Shown: positions 1-10,462 of the stretch, piece by piece
Layout of the letters: every line of letters starts with the position of its first letter
Numbering within the stretch: the stretch's first letter is position 1
NCBI GenBank assembly: GCA_963931865.1
Contig: OZ007515.1
Location: 7,827,685 to 7,891,684, forward strand
Length of the DNA stretch: 64,000 bases
Source of the DNA: Axinella damicornis
Taxonomy: Eukaryota; Porifera; Demospongiae; Axinellida; Axinellidae
Reading direction: 5' to 3'
Translations under genes and position numbers: made by a program
The notes under the pieces: model-generated
Databases searched by the model: none
What the model saw: the letters and a program-made list of their open reading frames with translations, nothing else
Told to the model about the DNA's origin: nothing

Positions 1-640
1 CTACTGGTCATGGTCAAACCACATGACAATTCTAGCATAACATAGCCAAGCATTTGCAGTTGCATGGTATCATAATCCTTAACCACAGTCAGCTACATGT
101 ATTATTAATACTTCCTGTTGTGGTAAGGGTATATTAGGTATCAGAAAGCTGATCCAGCAAGGAGCCAATGTGGACCTCACCAACAAGGGTCTATGCTAGA
201 CAAGTATATACGTAGTAGTACTACTGGTCATGGTCAAACCACATGATAGACATGCATTTGCAGTTGCATGGTATCATAAACACAAACCACAGTCACCAAT
301 TAATACTTCCTGTTGTGGTAAGGGTATATCAGGTATCAGAAAGCTGATACAAGGAGGAGCCAATGTGGACCTCTCCAACAAGGGGTCTATGGTAGCTAGG
401 CAATGCAACAATGTTGCAGTACTACTTTCAGGGTACTACTGGTCATGGTCAACCATAGCATATAGCCATGCCTTCGCAGTTGTATGGTATTATAATCAAA
501 CCTCTGCAAATCACAGTCACCAGCAGTTGTAGTAAGGGTATAATACGTGTCAGGACGCTGATCCAGCATGGAGCTAATGTGAACGTCACCAACAAGGGTC
601 TATGCAGTATTACTTTCAGGGTAATACCGCGGTCATGGTC
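1..640 (+). repeat. Tandem array of about 215-bp units, each with an ankyrin-type exon fragment
   Basis: Three units in a row begin with nearly the same phrase (CTACTGGTCATGGTCAAACC near 1 and 221, and a diverged form near 437), with a fourth start near 625. Each unit contains a short open stretch reading like the second half of an ankyrin repeat: KLIQGGANVDLSNKG in unit 2 and LIQHGANVNVTNKG in unit 3, followed by a GT dinucleotide. This looks like the edge of an ankyrin-repeat gene in which one repeat-coding exon plus its intron was duplicated. The gene continues, if anywhere, to the left of the window. No complete protein can be built here. Confidence 0.5.
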
Positions 641-1480
641 GAACCACATGATAATTCTAGGCGTAACAAGCCATTCTTCGTACCGCAGAAAAACTGCTAA
701 GGAAGAGTGGCAATGCCTAGCACTGAAACACACTCCTTCAGAGGCACTTGCACAAGCGACTGGGTGGACTGGAGGAATCCATGTACAATGAGCAAGCTCG
801 GTCGCACATGGTCAAATGTAAATCGAAGAAGAGCACCGTGAAGGAAGACAATGCATGCCCTTCACGCAGTGACGTTAGAATGTAAACTTGCGCAAGGTAA
901 GCTAGGCTGACACATTTGTCAGAGATGTGCAGGCTGCACCTTGCCTGTTTGAATTTGTATACATTTGTATGCAAGACAAAAGTCTTCAGTTACAGACTGC
1001 TGAATGGACAGCTAAGCAACCCAACAGCGGCTTTTAGGTCGCATTCTTTTGACCAGTCTGAGGTCGAAGTGAAGTTGAAGAAGCAACAGAAGAAATGGAG
1101 GACAAGGAGAGCAAAGCCTCTAACCTCAAAAATGTACTCAGGGTAACCACGAAGCTGGAAGTCACAGTGGAAAGCAGGCATGGCTGTCAGTACTCCAATT
1201 ATTGCCCATCAAGCCACTAGATATAGTGCTTGACAATCTGTCACGAGCCCCAACCAACCCAATGCAGTGCAAGGATGTCCTGTGGACTTGTGATTCCGTT
1301 GCATATGAGATGAGGGATTCCCAGACCTGCCAAGTCTCATGCATTGAGCGTGAGACTCACGCATTTTAAGCACATCTCACACTTTCACGTATTGACCCAC
1401 TAATCTCACGCGCTGCACTCTATCAGCCTCACAGTCCGACTCTTCTTTTGTCGCATTTGTTCAGCACTGCGGTACACGAC
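641..1480. other. No gene recognised
   Basis: Short open frames on both strands overlap and none resembles a known protein. No repeat structure was recognised. Confidence 0.5.
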
Positions 1481-1482
1481 AG

Positions 1483-1904
1483 TTGCCCACGCAAGATGAT
1501 TGCACCAAGGACAATCATCTCGCGCAGGCATTTGGTTTTGTACGAGGTACAGCCATGTGTCACACAAAGATGTCTAGTTTCGATTTGGAGCCTTGCCACA
1601 AGACACCACCACCAAGAAAGAAGCTGAAGAAGGCTTCCAAAGGTGCAGCTAGCTTTGGGACCAGGTATAAATGATTCCCCTATGGCAGTCGGACTTCCCG
1701 TTTGTGTCCTGCTGCCAGCAGGACGCATGCAGCTTTCACTGCAATGTGTGCCAGAAGGATGTTAGCTGTCAGCATCAAGGTGTGAGTGATTTGAAGAGAC
1801 ATGAGAAATCGGCAGGTCACCAGAGTATGACTCACGCCATGCAGAACAGTGCCCACCTACAGTGTAGATGCAATGGGATTTGTACCTGCGGGAAGTGCCA
1901 TTGA
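1483..1904 (+). pseudogene. Zinc-finger fragment of the kind found in transposon-derived proteins, frameshifted
   Basis: Two overlapping frames join at about 1671. The first ends in a basic segment (PPPRKKLKKASKG). The second reads WQSDFPFVSCCQQDACSFHC, then a Cys2-His2 pattern C-x2-C ... H-x4-H within FHCNVCQKDVSCQHQGVSDL and KRHEKSAGHQ, followed by a Cys-rich tail (CRCNGICTCGKCH). A finger of the form 'F-C-x2-C ... HQG..D..RH..S..H' is typical of hAT-like or BED/TTF-like transposon-derived proteins. A one-base shift separates the basic segment from the finger, so this is probably a relic, though a short intron cannot be excluded. The catalytic part of a transposase is not found downstream. 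Confidence 0.45.
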
Positions 1905-3530
1905 CACTCGATCAAAAAAGCAATAAACAGCAAAGAAAGACATCTTGCTACAGTGGTACTCGCGTGTACATATACACACGAGTATGTATACACACGAGTA
2001 ACAGCGAGTAGTGAGCACAATCTCACGCAGGCAAATCACACAAGCACACGCATACTCGCAACTTGACTCGCGAGCAACTCGAGAGTGGCTCGCGAGTGAC
2101 ACGTGTGTGCCATTTAACTTGCTCATGGACGGGTCTGTATCTTACATTAATTGGGGCGAGCCTGAGCGAGCCCCACACTAGCGTGACTTCATTGCGCTGT
2201 GCGTGTGTATGTTTGCTTGTTTGCTTGCATCTTGCAATTACCGTAATTTTAAATCAGCGAATTTCACTTGCACGTGCACAATAATATTCAAATTCAACGA
2301 ACTCTAGCTACGCAAGGACTCGTGAACCGTCTGGCTACCTGTTCGACGGACGATGGTGACAACAAAGACGGAGAGACCACTCGTGGACATTGGCTAGAGC
2401 ACCATGAACATTCTGTCTCCTCGGTGGCGACACTCGGACAAAGACGGTGCCGGACTACTCGTGGGCCTACCGCCATGGCCGGTGATGTTGCTGCTAGACT
2501 GCTTCAGCTATAAACGCTAACCTGAGTCGCAGTTGCTGTGATGTGTATGAGTGTATATGTTTAGTGCCATAATTTCTGTGGCCTATGCTCATTGCCCAGT
2601 CACATTCTGATGACAGTCATGTGAATGCAACTGCTCCTTGCATGTCCCAGTGCATGCACTTCGCTCAGGCTCGCCCTCCAATGCCCTACACTCCACTAGT
2701 AATGTTTACTTTGCCTTTATACATGTACCTTCCTTTACCTGTGTTGTAACATGTACACCCACCTCAAATGCTACACTAAACACTGGAGCGAACCACAGCA
2801 GTCATAGTCTGAGTCATAACATCTGATCTCACTCCTGAACTGTTTAGAGCCTTGGCATCTCTGGATTCCATGCCTGGCGTAAAACATACGATGAATGGAC
2901 GTGAAGAGTGGACCCTGTGACAAGGAAGGAACGCCCGAAAATCAGGCGCAGCCCCAACTCCACAGATGACTCTGCAACTGATTCGGGAAGCAGTGGTAGT
3001 GAACTGGATGTCTCGTGTTGTAGGATGATGCAGTGTGGCATGTGTGAAGGTCTTCCTGGTCTAACTGTACAAATGTGCTCTGCACCCCAATCATACTAGC
3101 CCTGTAGCTTCAAGGACAAGAAGTAGAATTAAGAACACACTCTGAAGCTATGGCTCCACTTGCGCTTCTCATTAAGATATGTACGTTATGGGGGAAAGTA
3201 TTGCAACAATCAAGGGACCCACTGTTTCCGTTTAATGGGGTTTGCGTCAGCACGCAAACCGAGGTTAACGGCTATCACAAGCGGCATCCGGTTCATTCTG
3301 CAACTTGCCACCAGTAATTGGGGCAAGCTGGCTACCCAGTCATCCAGCAAACATCCTAGCCACAATCCAGAGCCTATACTACTACTGCTACACGCAAAGG
3401 GCCGGATGTGGGTGTGGTCATTCTCACAGCCATGCGCGCACATGTACCACATGCGCGCACCTTGCGTGTGGTCTTTCTCATAGCCATGCGTGCGCACCTC
3501 GTGGTAGCTTTCGCCAGCCAGCTATATAGT
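1905..3530. other. Repeat-rich stretch without a recognised gene
   Basis: Contains short CGAGTGTRTA-type and CTCGCGAG-type repeats near 1960-2100 and a palindromic core at about 2153-2174 (GGGGC...GCCCC). The surroundings of that core recur in inverted orientation at 46.25-46.30 kb. No protein was recognised in any frame. Confidence 0.45.
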
Positions 3531-3579
3531 CCTAGAGCCTTGTCAGTTTAGTTTAGTGAGCCTTGGCAGTTAGTTTCTA

Positions 3580-3775
3580 GTGCGTTGTCAAGTAACTCCT
3601 GGCAGTGAACCGAAATTCACCTCCTGTCAGTGAACATGCAGAGCGGCAATAACCCCTGTCAGTGTACAGCCACGACATATCCTGTCAGCACACGAACTAC
3701 CACACCCTCCTGCCAGTGAACAGTGTCTCCTACCCACTTCTACCGGCTCCTGGCAGTGAACTGTAGCAAGCACCC
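3580..3775 (+). repeat. Irregular minisatellite upstream of the Gag-like ORF
   Basis: The phrase CCTGTCAGTGAAC and close variants (CCTGGCAGTGAAC, CCTGCCAGTGAAC, CCTGTCAGTGTAC) occur about seven times with variable spacers of 10-30 bases, ending about 70 bases before the ATG at 3830. It may be part of the 5' untranslated region of the retroelement. Confidence 0.6.
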
Positions 3776-3829
3776 TCGTACAGCAATCAGTACTGCAACC
3801 TCGACAGAGCTGCTCAATCATCCAGCAGC

Positions 3830-4756
3830 ATGCCTACCAAAAAATCTACCCGTGGTGGGGCTAATCCCCCTCCTGCCCTCCCATCGGATATCGCCCTGCC
3901 CAAGATCAAGCACCTGCCATTATCCACCATCCGCCTCTACCTCAACCAATATCACCTGGTTGAAGCAGGCAACAAAGCCACGGCAGCAAAGAGGCTTTAT
4001 GATTACTTACAGGCCCAAGCAAGTTCTGAGCACAACAGCAACTCCAGTTCCAGCGAGGAGGAACAGAACGCCAGCTATTCCGGCTCAGGCCGGGATGACA
4101 ACAGCAGTGGTGAAGACTCAGAGGCCACAGCCTCTCCTGCAGCACCTTTCACTGACGCCCAGCAAAAAGCATTGACCAAGGCCATAAAGTCAGCCTTGGC
4201 TGCAGACGCGACAAAAGGTCGCAAGCGGCACCATACTCCTACCATCTCGCCTCCCTCCTCCAGCTGCGGCGCCGAACCTGTGACTAGGGAGCGCAAGAGC
4301 CGTGCCCCAACCCGCCCCAAACGTGCCAGGCATTCCCGCCACTACAGTAGCTCTTCATCAAGCAGCCCCTCTACATCACCATCCTCCAGCTCCTCCTCTG
4401 GCTCCTCATCCGATCGCCACCATCACTCCCGCAAGACCCATCACCGCCGTCGCCATCGCCGCCACCACGGCCGGAATGCGGGACAGCACCAGCGACACAC
4501 CCCCCCAGTGCCACGTAAGGTCAGGAGTGCTATCCAGCGAGGTGAGTTTGTTGACCTAAATAAGCTACTCTGTGAACACCTTACTTTGGTTGGATCGGCT
4601 CGAGCCAGCCGTACCAACAGGTCCCTTAGCACCAGGTGCATTACAGGTCTGGACACGTGGCTTGAAGCCTGGAGCATTTTTGCAAGCGTTCTCAGCGACC
4701 ATAAGCCTAAGCTCGCTGCGCAACTTTTTCAGTACCAAGGCTTTATAACTAGGTAA
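3830..4756 (+). CDS. DIRS/Ngaro-type retrotransposon Gag-like ORF with SAP-like domain
   Basis: An open frame of 308 residues. Residues about 28-62 resemble a SAP-type nucleic-acid binding helix pair (LPLSTIRLYLNQYHLVEAGN, then KATAAKRLYDYL). The middle is low complexity: Ser/Glu runs, poly-Ser, and His/Arg-rich RRRHRRHHGR. Residues about 230-308 have the conserved C-terminal pattern of Gag-like proteins of tyrosine-recombinase retrotransposons (GEFVDLNKLL ... ITGLDTWLEAWSIFASVLSD). In that family this protein is thought to package element RNA. The frame ends right after QLFQYQGFITR, where the family would normally continue. Downstream there is unrelated repeat DNA and no reverse transcriptase, RNase H or tyrosine recombinase, so the element is truncated. 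SAP and exact clade are inference; relation to DIRS-like Gag is fairly secure. Confidence 0.7.
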   Translation: MPTKKSTRGGANPPPALPSDIALPKIKHLPLSTIRLYLNQYHLVEAGNKATAAKRLYDYLQAQASSEHNSNSSSSEEEQNASYSGSGRDDNSSGEDSEATASPAAPFTDAQQKALTKAIKSALAADATKGRKRHHTPTISPPSSSCGAEPVTRERKSRAPTRPKRARHSRHYSSSSSSSPSTSPSSSSSSGSSSDRHHHSRKTHHRRRHRRHHGRNAGQHQRHTPPVPRKVRSAIQRGEFVDLNKLLCEHLTLVGSARASRTNRSLSTRCITGLDTWLEAWSIFASVLSDHKPKLAAQLFQYQGFITR

Positions 4757-5188
4757 ACGCTGACTTGTGTGCGCTTGGGATCCAAACTTGGCATCCATGT
4801 AATGTTCGGGTCTGGGGTTTCCGTACGCTTTTATCAGTACGTCTATGCGCACACTACGTCGTCCTCGCATACGTCCCTGCACCCGTACCCGTACTGCAAG
4901 ATGGGCAGGGCCTGGGAACGAAGCTAGTACCAGTATGCGTACGCGTACGATCCTGATACCATATGCCATACAGGTAGTATGTACACGTACATCCCTGCAC
5001 CCGTACCGTACTACGTAGACTGCAAGCAACCGAAAGCTGCATGGCAGGGCCTGGGACGGAGGCTAGTACCGGTACTAGTATGCGTACGCGTACGGTACCG
5101 GTACCAGATGCAGATCTAGATACACGGGTAAGATACGGGGATAGACATGGGGATGAAGCACGAGGAGCTGCAGCGCTGAGCTCGAAAC
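4757..5188. repeat. Direct duplication with nested palindromes
   Basis: Two related segments (about 4860-4960 and 4985-5110) share CCCTGCACCCGTACC, GGCAGGGCCTGGGA and the palindromic core TATGCGTACGCGTACG. The second copy adds GGTACCGGTACC. The CCTGGGAACGAAGCTAG part resembles the ends of the TAGCCT hairpin elements elsewhere in the window. It interrupts the retroelement at its 3' side. Confidence 0.5.
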
Positions 5189-5245
5189 GTGGCCTCAGTC
5201 TTGAGGACGAGAGCCACCAGCAGCGCTAACTTAGTGAATTGCAGA

Positions 5246-5596
5246 ATGGCAACAAAGCCCCCAGAGGCTGTCCTGATCAAGTGGGCTGAAAATAACTCTC
5301 CAAGGTTTGACGAACATGTACATTCTATTGTCAAAGTAAACGATCGAGACGTATCTGTGCTGTCACCATCAGACCTTGAACCCGGAGATGTCATCCTAGT
5401 GCAACATCTCGGAAAACACAACAAACCAGGACGACGCTTGTGGAAAGCAGTAAGACAATCGGTGGGCATTGGCCCACCTCCTTCCATCTTTCCAACCAAT
5501 GGGAGTGAGTCACTAAACAAGGTGACCAAACAGTATGTCCACTACAAGGCCCAATTCCAATACCAGTCTGAAGAGCTTGGCTGTTGCAAAGCATGA
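5246..5596 (+). CDS. Unassigned open reading frame or exon
   Basis: I do not recognise the family. From the ATG at 5246 the frame reads MATKPPEAVLIKWAENNSPR ... VLSPSDLEPGDVILVQHLGK, with the composition of a folded domain and no low complexity. A good splice donor (GCA|GTAAGA) lies at about 5450, so the true exon may stop there after LWKA. A second open stretch, KHDEVIRAISGRGRYCSMHI, starts near 5586 in another frame and could be a following exon. Neither a promoter nor a 3' end was identified. It may be a real hypothetical gene or a relic. Confidence 0.35.
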   Translation: MATKPPEAVLIKWAENNSPRFDEHVHSIVKVNDRDVSVLSPSDLEPGDVILVQHLGKHNKPGRRLWKAVRQSVGIGPPPSIFPTNGSESLNKVTKQYVHYKAQFQYQSEELGCCKA

Positions 5597-5599
5597 TGA

Positions 5600-6410
5600 G
5601 GTCATTCGTGCCATCAGTGGTCGAGGACGGTATTGCAGTATGCACATCTCGGAGTTGAGCAAATTGAATGGCAGCAAAAGAGGCCAGCTAACGGGAGCGA
5701 ACATAGTGGCAGCAAGCACAGTTCACCTTTCGGCATGCCTTGGTGTTTGCCCTGCCCATCCGCTGTTTTGTCCACCCGAGGGCCCAGCCAGAGCTCCTTG
5801 TACTTTTTGTCTATTTGTCCCATGGACCATGTCCAACACTGCTACACCGTTTGCATGCACAGATCACATTTCAGTGTTGCACACACCAATTGCATTCTGT
5901 GTGCCGAGTGGATTTACAGCACACACCGACTACATGTATTAGCAACTGCCTACACAATCTACATCGGACTTACAGGGTAGAAATGGCCCCTGCAGTTGTC
6001 CATAGGTCTACGAAAATGATCTGTTCAGTGGATTACTTGCGTGAGCCTCCATAGAGTAAATTGTGTTCTGTAACTTTTGTTGGCAACTAATATTTGACAG
6101 TCCAGTCCAGTCCAGTTAAACCAGTGATTAACGACACCCTTCTCTTAGTGACAGTTATCCTCATTTGAGAAGGTCGTTGACAATTGATACACAATTTCTA
6201 CATAGGGGTCCCCGCATGACTTAATAATTCTCTGCATGCAATGTATTAAACGGGAGACTACGGTAATTCAAATTACCACTACGGTACTAAAATTACAATT
6301 GCCAAAAACAAGCATAACAGGCAGCCTATACTGTATATTACGGCCATTAGAATATCGCTCATCTCTGCTGTCAGACAAAGATTAGAGTGTGGTACGTATA
6401 CATTTGTATT
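5600..6410. other. No gene recognised
   Basis: Apart from the possible exon noted near 5586-5730, open frames are short and unlike known proteins. The missing 3' half of TRMT6 was looked for here on the minus strand and not found. Confidence 0.4.
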
Positions 6411-7193
6411 TGTTCTGCGCAATTTAGGAATTTGCGCAATCTCGAGATTGCGCAGCGCATTCTCGGAATCCCGAAATTGCGTGCTAATCTCGAGATTGTG
6501 CAAACAATCCTGAGATTGCACAATACGCTTGCGCAATCTCGAGATTGCGCAAACGTATTGCGCAATCTTCGAACTTTTGACCTTAGCCATGTGGTTGACA
6601 GCTAGTGCGCTCGCGGGACGGAAACCGTTTATACAAGCGGTCTCCTGCTCCAGACATGACGTTATGCGATCTACTACTGTGAGTGATGCCATCTATCGAT
6701 CAGCAGTGGGGAGGATTTTGTTCGAAGCGATTCGGGGAGAATGGCTGCCAAACCAGCAAGACCATAGCATGTGAGAAGGGCCAGAAGATTATCCACAGAC
6801 TACAGATCGACCCCATAGCAGATACCTGTGGTTCCTGATTCAAGTTTTTAGTGAAACAGCCGGGGTTTAGTCAGGAACTGCGCAATCTCGAGATTGCGCA
6901 ATCTTGTCACCAGGGTTGTCCGGGATTGCCATCGCATATCCCGGGATGTCCCAGGGCATCATTGCTTGTGTCGTTATCCTACCCTAACCCTAACCCTGAC
7001 CCATTGTCCTATCCTTAAGGCTCCAGATCAGTAGGACACTTGATGGCAATCCCGGACAGTTGTCCTTGTCACTGCGCAATCTCGAGATTGGGCGGTGTTG
7101 CTGCGCAATCTCGAGATTGGCACGCAATTTCGGGATTCCGAGAATGCGCTGCGCAATCTCGAGATTGCGCAAATTCCTAAATTGCGCGGAACA
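6411..7193. mobile_element. 783-bp element with 87-bp inverted ends containing palindromic iterons
   Basis: The left end (6411-6497) and the reverse complement of the right end (7107-7193) match almost base for base, starting TGTTC[T/C]GCGCAATTTAGG. Inside are seven copies of GCGCAATCTCGAGATTGCGC or close variants (about 6433, 6483, 6533, 6881, 7074, 7103, 7151), each itself a palindrome. No long coding frame is present, and no clear target duplication is seen. It is a non-autonomous DNA element or foldback element, inserted in a repeat cluster 3' of the recognised TRMT6 exons. Confidence 0.75.
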
Positions 7194-7222
7194 CATTCAC
7201 TAACACCCAACCATTATTATCT

Positions 7223-7727
7223 AGCCTTGTTCCTTGGCCTCCATGCCCAGCTTTTGCTGCTTTGCAGTACAAAAAGCCTGAGGAAGGCCTGGTAGATCTC
7301 ATCACATAATGACTGTTATCCTTTCAAGACCAGAATACACATGTACATGTAGTAGCACGATCGCGTACAAAGACAGGTCAATGGCCAGAAGAGAGCCACA
7401 CCGAGATTTTCCAACCCAGAAATCTTACATTCGAAGTAGTGCTGAGCTGCACTTTCCAGAGCAATGGCTCACTGCACAGATGAACAGTATAAAGTGCTTC
7501 CAATAAGTATAACCGTTGTATTACAGTCATCTCTCAGCGGTTTTGCTTCAAATCGAGGTACATGTATGTTGTATACATGTAGGTAGGACCTGCCTCTCAT
7601 CTATAGTTTGTCTGGTCTTTGTAGTGTCTCTGGAACAGGTCATAGCAAGTTGTATCAGGCCTTCCCCCAGTCTTCGTACAGCAAGCAACAAAAGCTGTTC
7701 ATGCACGTGGCGGCCTGACGAGGCTAC
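7223..7727. mobile_element. TAGCCT-ended non-autonomous element
   Basis: Left end TAGCCTTGTTCCTTGGCC and right end GGCCTGACGAGGCTA are inverted copies of each other. Internal sequence around 7536-7610 (GTAGGACCTGCCTCTC and its surroundings) recurs in the elements at 26459-26949 and 54922-55370. The flanking nine bases do not match, so the insertion is old or rearranged. It lies just 3' of TRMT6 exon 5. Confidence 0.55.
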
Positions 7728-7773
7728 ACATAATATGTTTCCAAATAAATCATCTTTTTGCAAAGGTGCTCAC

Positions 7774-10201
7774 CATATCTTTGAAGGACCTCTGGCGTAA
7801 TACATTTCACATAGAGCTTTTGTAGTGGGCTTTACGATGGTTAGAACAGGGAGGTGCCTGCAAATGCAGAGAAACTTTGTTATTGCAGTACGATCGAAAG
7901 TACGATCCTAAAAGAACACTTACTTCTTCTCTTTTTTTTTTATGTACTTCTCTTGAGAGAACTTTGTCTTTTCCTGGAAGGAAGTGCTGTGACCAACGAC
8001 AGACTCCACCAAATCCTAAAGGAAGAATTATTGGGAAGATATTCACCCTATAGTGATTAGGGTTTCACTGATACTGGTATCGGTATCGGTACTGGTCAAA
8101 TAACAGCCAGTGGTGAGGTATTGGATATCAGCCATTGGAATTCCTATCAGCCTGACTGAGCATTTGCTCGTGCAATCTACGATGGCCAGGCAAGATATAA
8201 GAGGGTTTTATATATAGGAGCCTCGATCTCTGTGTGAATGATAGCAAGGTTTGGTGCAAATTTGCAAAGCCTTTCAAGGGTATACCTATCACACAGTGGT
8301 ATCACAGTGGTATCAGCATCGGTATCGGCCTATTTCACATATTCCAATACTGGAATCAGAAGTATCAGCAAAATTTGGTATCAGTGGAACACTATTACCG
8401 TACACTCGTGAAAGAGGTGGTGCACCTTACGTGTTCGCCGAATGGGGGAACACTCTCCCCTCGGGGGGTGGTCTGGGCACGAGACTAAGAAAGCCCCCCC
8501 CCCCCCCCCCCCCCCCCATTCGTCGGCTCTTAACGGAGGTTCCAAATAAGGGTATAGTTAGGTTACTGGGGTTTGAATGAACGATAAGTTAGACGCTCCT
8601 TCTCATTATGGGCTCCTGTAGCAAGTAAGCCACTTCTATATACAGCCAGTGGTCAGAACCTGGAGGTGGGGAAAAGTCTACTAACTCACCTGCCCTGTGA
8701 TTCCCTGTTCTTTCATCCCAGTAATTTCAACGTGGGATAGCATTTGACTTTTTCCGGTGTCAAAAATGCCTCGGTTGTCCACGCCAAATGAAGGACCTGC
8801 AGAAGTGTGCACAAAGTCACAGTGGACATCGCCACTTAACCCTACAGTTGCATAATATAAAGTATTCGTATGTGTCACGCAAGTGTAATATTAGTTGGCA
8901 CCATGGATATAATAGAGCACAGGGAACTGGATTGGAAATGCACACATCACCCTATTCTTAATGTATGGAGTGTCGGCACGGCCTTTGATTGAATGCGGGT
9001 TTCGCTGGTTTTTTGTTGTACCTCTGGTGCCACACAGTGACTGTTCTAGGGCTCACCTCTTGTCTCGTTGGATCAGCCTTCAACTGGTGTATGCCCAAAG
9101 CAGTAAGTTTTGCTCCTGAGCCGTAGATACGTAAAAGCATGCTTAGTCCAAAAAAACCGGATGTATCCCTGAAATCGAGATACCAGCGTACTGTTGCACC
9201 TCTGGTGCCGCACGGAAACCGTTCTGAGGCTTACCGTTCGATCGGTCTTGAACTGGTGCATGCCCAAAGTGGCAACTTTCACTCCTGACAGTCCTACGTA
9301 ATGACTGGTAACGGCATACTTGAGCGAAACCCGCATTCAATCCGGGTTTCCAATCCAGTTACCGTGCTTTATTATCCATGTAGGCACTGGGTAGGCCATT
9401 TCTCTCATCCTGTATGAACAGGTCTACGAAATAGTCTGACCATTCAGGGGCTCCATTTCTGGGCAGTTAAGTTTATTTTAGAGTCGCACACCAACTAAGG
9501 ATGGCTGCAATGGCACTTGTGGAAGTTAGGAGCTTCACTACCCATGTGAATTCAGTGGAAATACAATGTCATGTATGGTACATTTAAGGTCATGGCCTAG
9601 TCTTCGGCGCATATGCGCAGAGCAGTGTGCACTAAATAGAATACCAGCCTGAAGCACTATATAACTAACACATGGAGGCAGCCTCACACAGCTACTACAT
9701 GTAACAATTTTAAACCAAAGCATAAAATGAGTGACAAGTCCAAAACAACCACAGCTCATGAATACACTCTAGTAGAATGCGAAACAGACGGGACAGCTGC
9801 TTGGAACCAGAGCAGGACGCTCGAGTACAAGCAAGAATCAACTTCAACGAAACATTGCAAAAGAAGGCACCATCTTTGAATGCAACATGGATGCATACAT
9901 ATAGGTTCACTGAATATTGCTGAATCTTGATAGTCTTATAAAACAGTGCAGACCACCTATGCCCACATATACATGCATATATAGCAGGTGCTCACCAGAT
10001 GCATCATCAAATTTCCTTGCTGCATTAGATGTCAGGATGAGCCTCTCTCCATGTACCTCGAAACAACTGCCGTAGGGTTGTCCCAATGCCCCGTCAGGAT
10101 AAAACTGCAACTTCTCAAAGTGTAACTTCCTGGGAAATGCAGAATTTCAAGTACAAATTAAATGCATAGTGTCAAGCCATCAAGGCTGATTAGTCTGGAC
10201 T

Positions 10202-10232
<31 letters not shown>

Positions 10233-10382
10233 CTACTAGCACTAGAAGTATGGTTCTATGCAACAAAGGAATTTTCTTTCCCTTCATCCAAAATATACAT
10301 ACTTTCCTTTCTTCAGGGTGGCTGCTTTGACTCTTTCGTGGGCTCGGACCAATAACAATATTCCTTCTGTGATAGCATCCAT
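7774..10382 (-). CDS. TRMT6: tRNA (adenine-58-N1)-methyltransferase non-catalytic subunit, 5' five exons
   Basis: TRMT6 is the non-catalytic partner of TRMT61A in the nuclear complex that makes m1A58 in tRNAs. Five exons are seen: 10303-10382, 9996-10129, 8690-8796, 7924-8015 and 7774-7857, all with GT-AG borders and matching phases (2,1,0,2,2). Together they give about 165 residues, from MDAITEGILLLVRAHE through KKGKKLHFEKLQFYPDGALG, GQPYGSCFEV, DNRGIFDTGKSQML, KTKFSQEKYIKKKEKK and LTIVKPTTKALCEMYYARG. This order of blocks matches the first third to half of animal TRMT6. The next expected block (the 'LR.DTLAQ' region) was not found in the 7.7 kb to the left, which is filled with transposable elements. 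The gene is therefore either broken or continues through a very long intron. The start ATG at 10382 is my choice; an open frame runs a little further upstream. Confidence 0.85.
8040..8400. repeat. Interspersed GGTATCGGTATCGG-type repeat
   Basis: Phrases such as CTGGTATCGGTATCGGTAC and AGCCAGTGGTGAGGTAT recur in inverted orientation around 54100-54680. This intron of TRMT6 therefore holds one copy of a dispersed repeat family. Confidence 0.5.
8494..8517. repeat. Poly-C tract
   Basis: About 24 consecutive C, preceded by CGGGGGGTGGTCTGGGCACGAGACTA-like sequence (8461-8487). That sequence resembles the right end of the element at 23324-24010, suggesting a solitary element end next to the homopolymer. 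Confidence 0.7.
8901..9381. mobile_element. Inverted-repeat element with internal direct duplication
   Basis: The outer parts (CATGGATA...GGAACTGGATTGGAAA on the left; TTTCCAATCCAGTTACCGTG...TATCCATG on the right) are inverted copies, as are TTGATTGAATGCGGGTTTCG and CGAAACCCGCATTCAA. Inside, two roughly 135-bp direct repeats begin TTGTTGTACCTCTGGTGCC near 9012 and TGTTGCACCTCTGGTGCC near 9191. It lies in the second intron of TRMT6. Confidence 0.6.
9560..9850 (-). repeat. Dispersed repeat, copy 1
   Basis: On the minus strand this segment matches 36180-36420 on the plus strand over about 240 bases. Shared phrases include GAGCTGTGGTTGTTTTGGAC and GCCTCCATGTAGTGCTTCAGG-like text. No coding function was recognised. 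Confidence 0.6.
10202..10232. repeat. Poly-G tract
   Basis: About 31 consecutive G within the first intron of TRMT6. The length is uncertain because such tracts are often misread. Confidence 0.7.
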
Positions 10383-10462
10383 GATACAAGCTACCGACTG
10401 CAACACTGGCTGCTGAAGATGAAGGAAAAATTCTAAATTAACAACTACCTACATGTACATGT

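Noticed and set aside
6981..6997. Telomere-like CCCTAACCCTAACCC
   Set aside because: Only two to three units, inside a transposable element; no sign of a chromosome end.
6411..7193. CRISPR-like or replication-origin iteron array
   Set aside because: The units are palindromic, irregularly spaced and arranged as inverted arms in a eukaryotic genome, so a DNA element is the better explanation.
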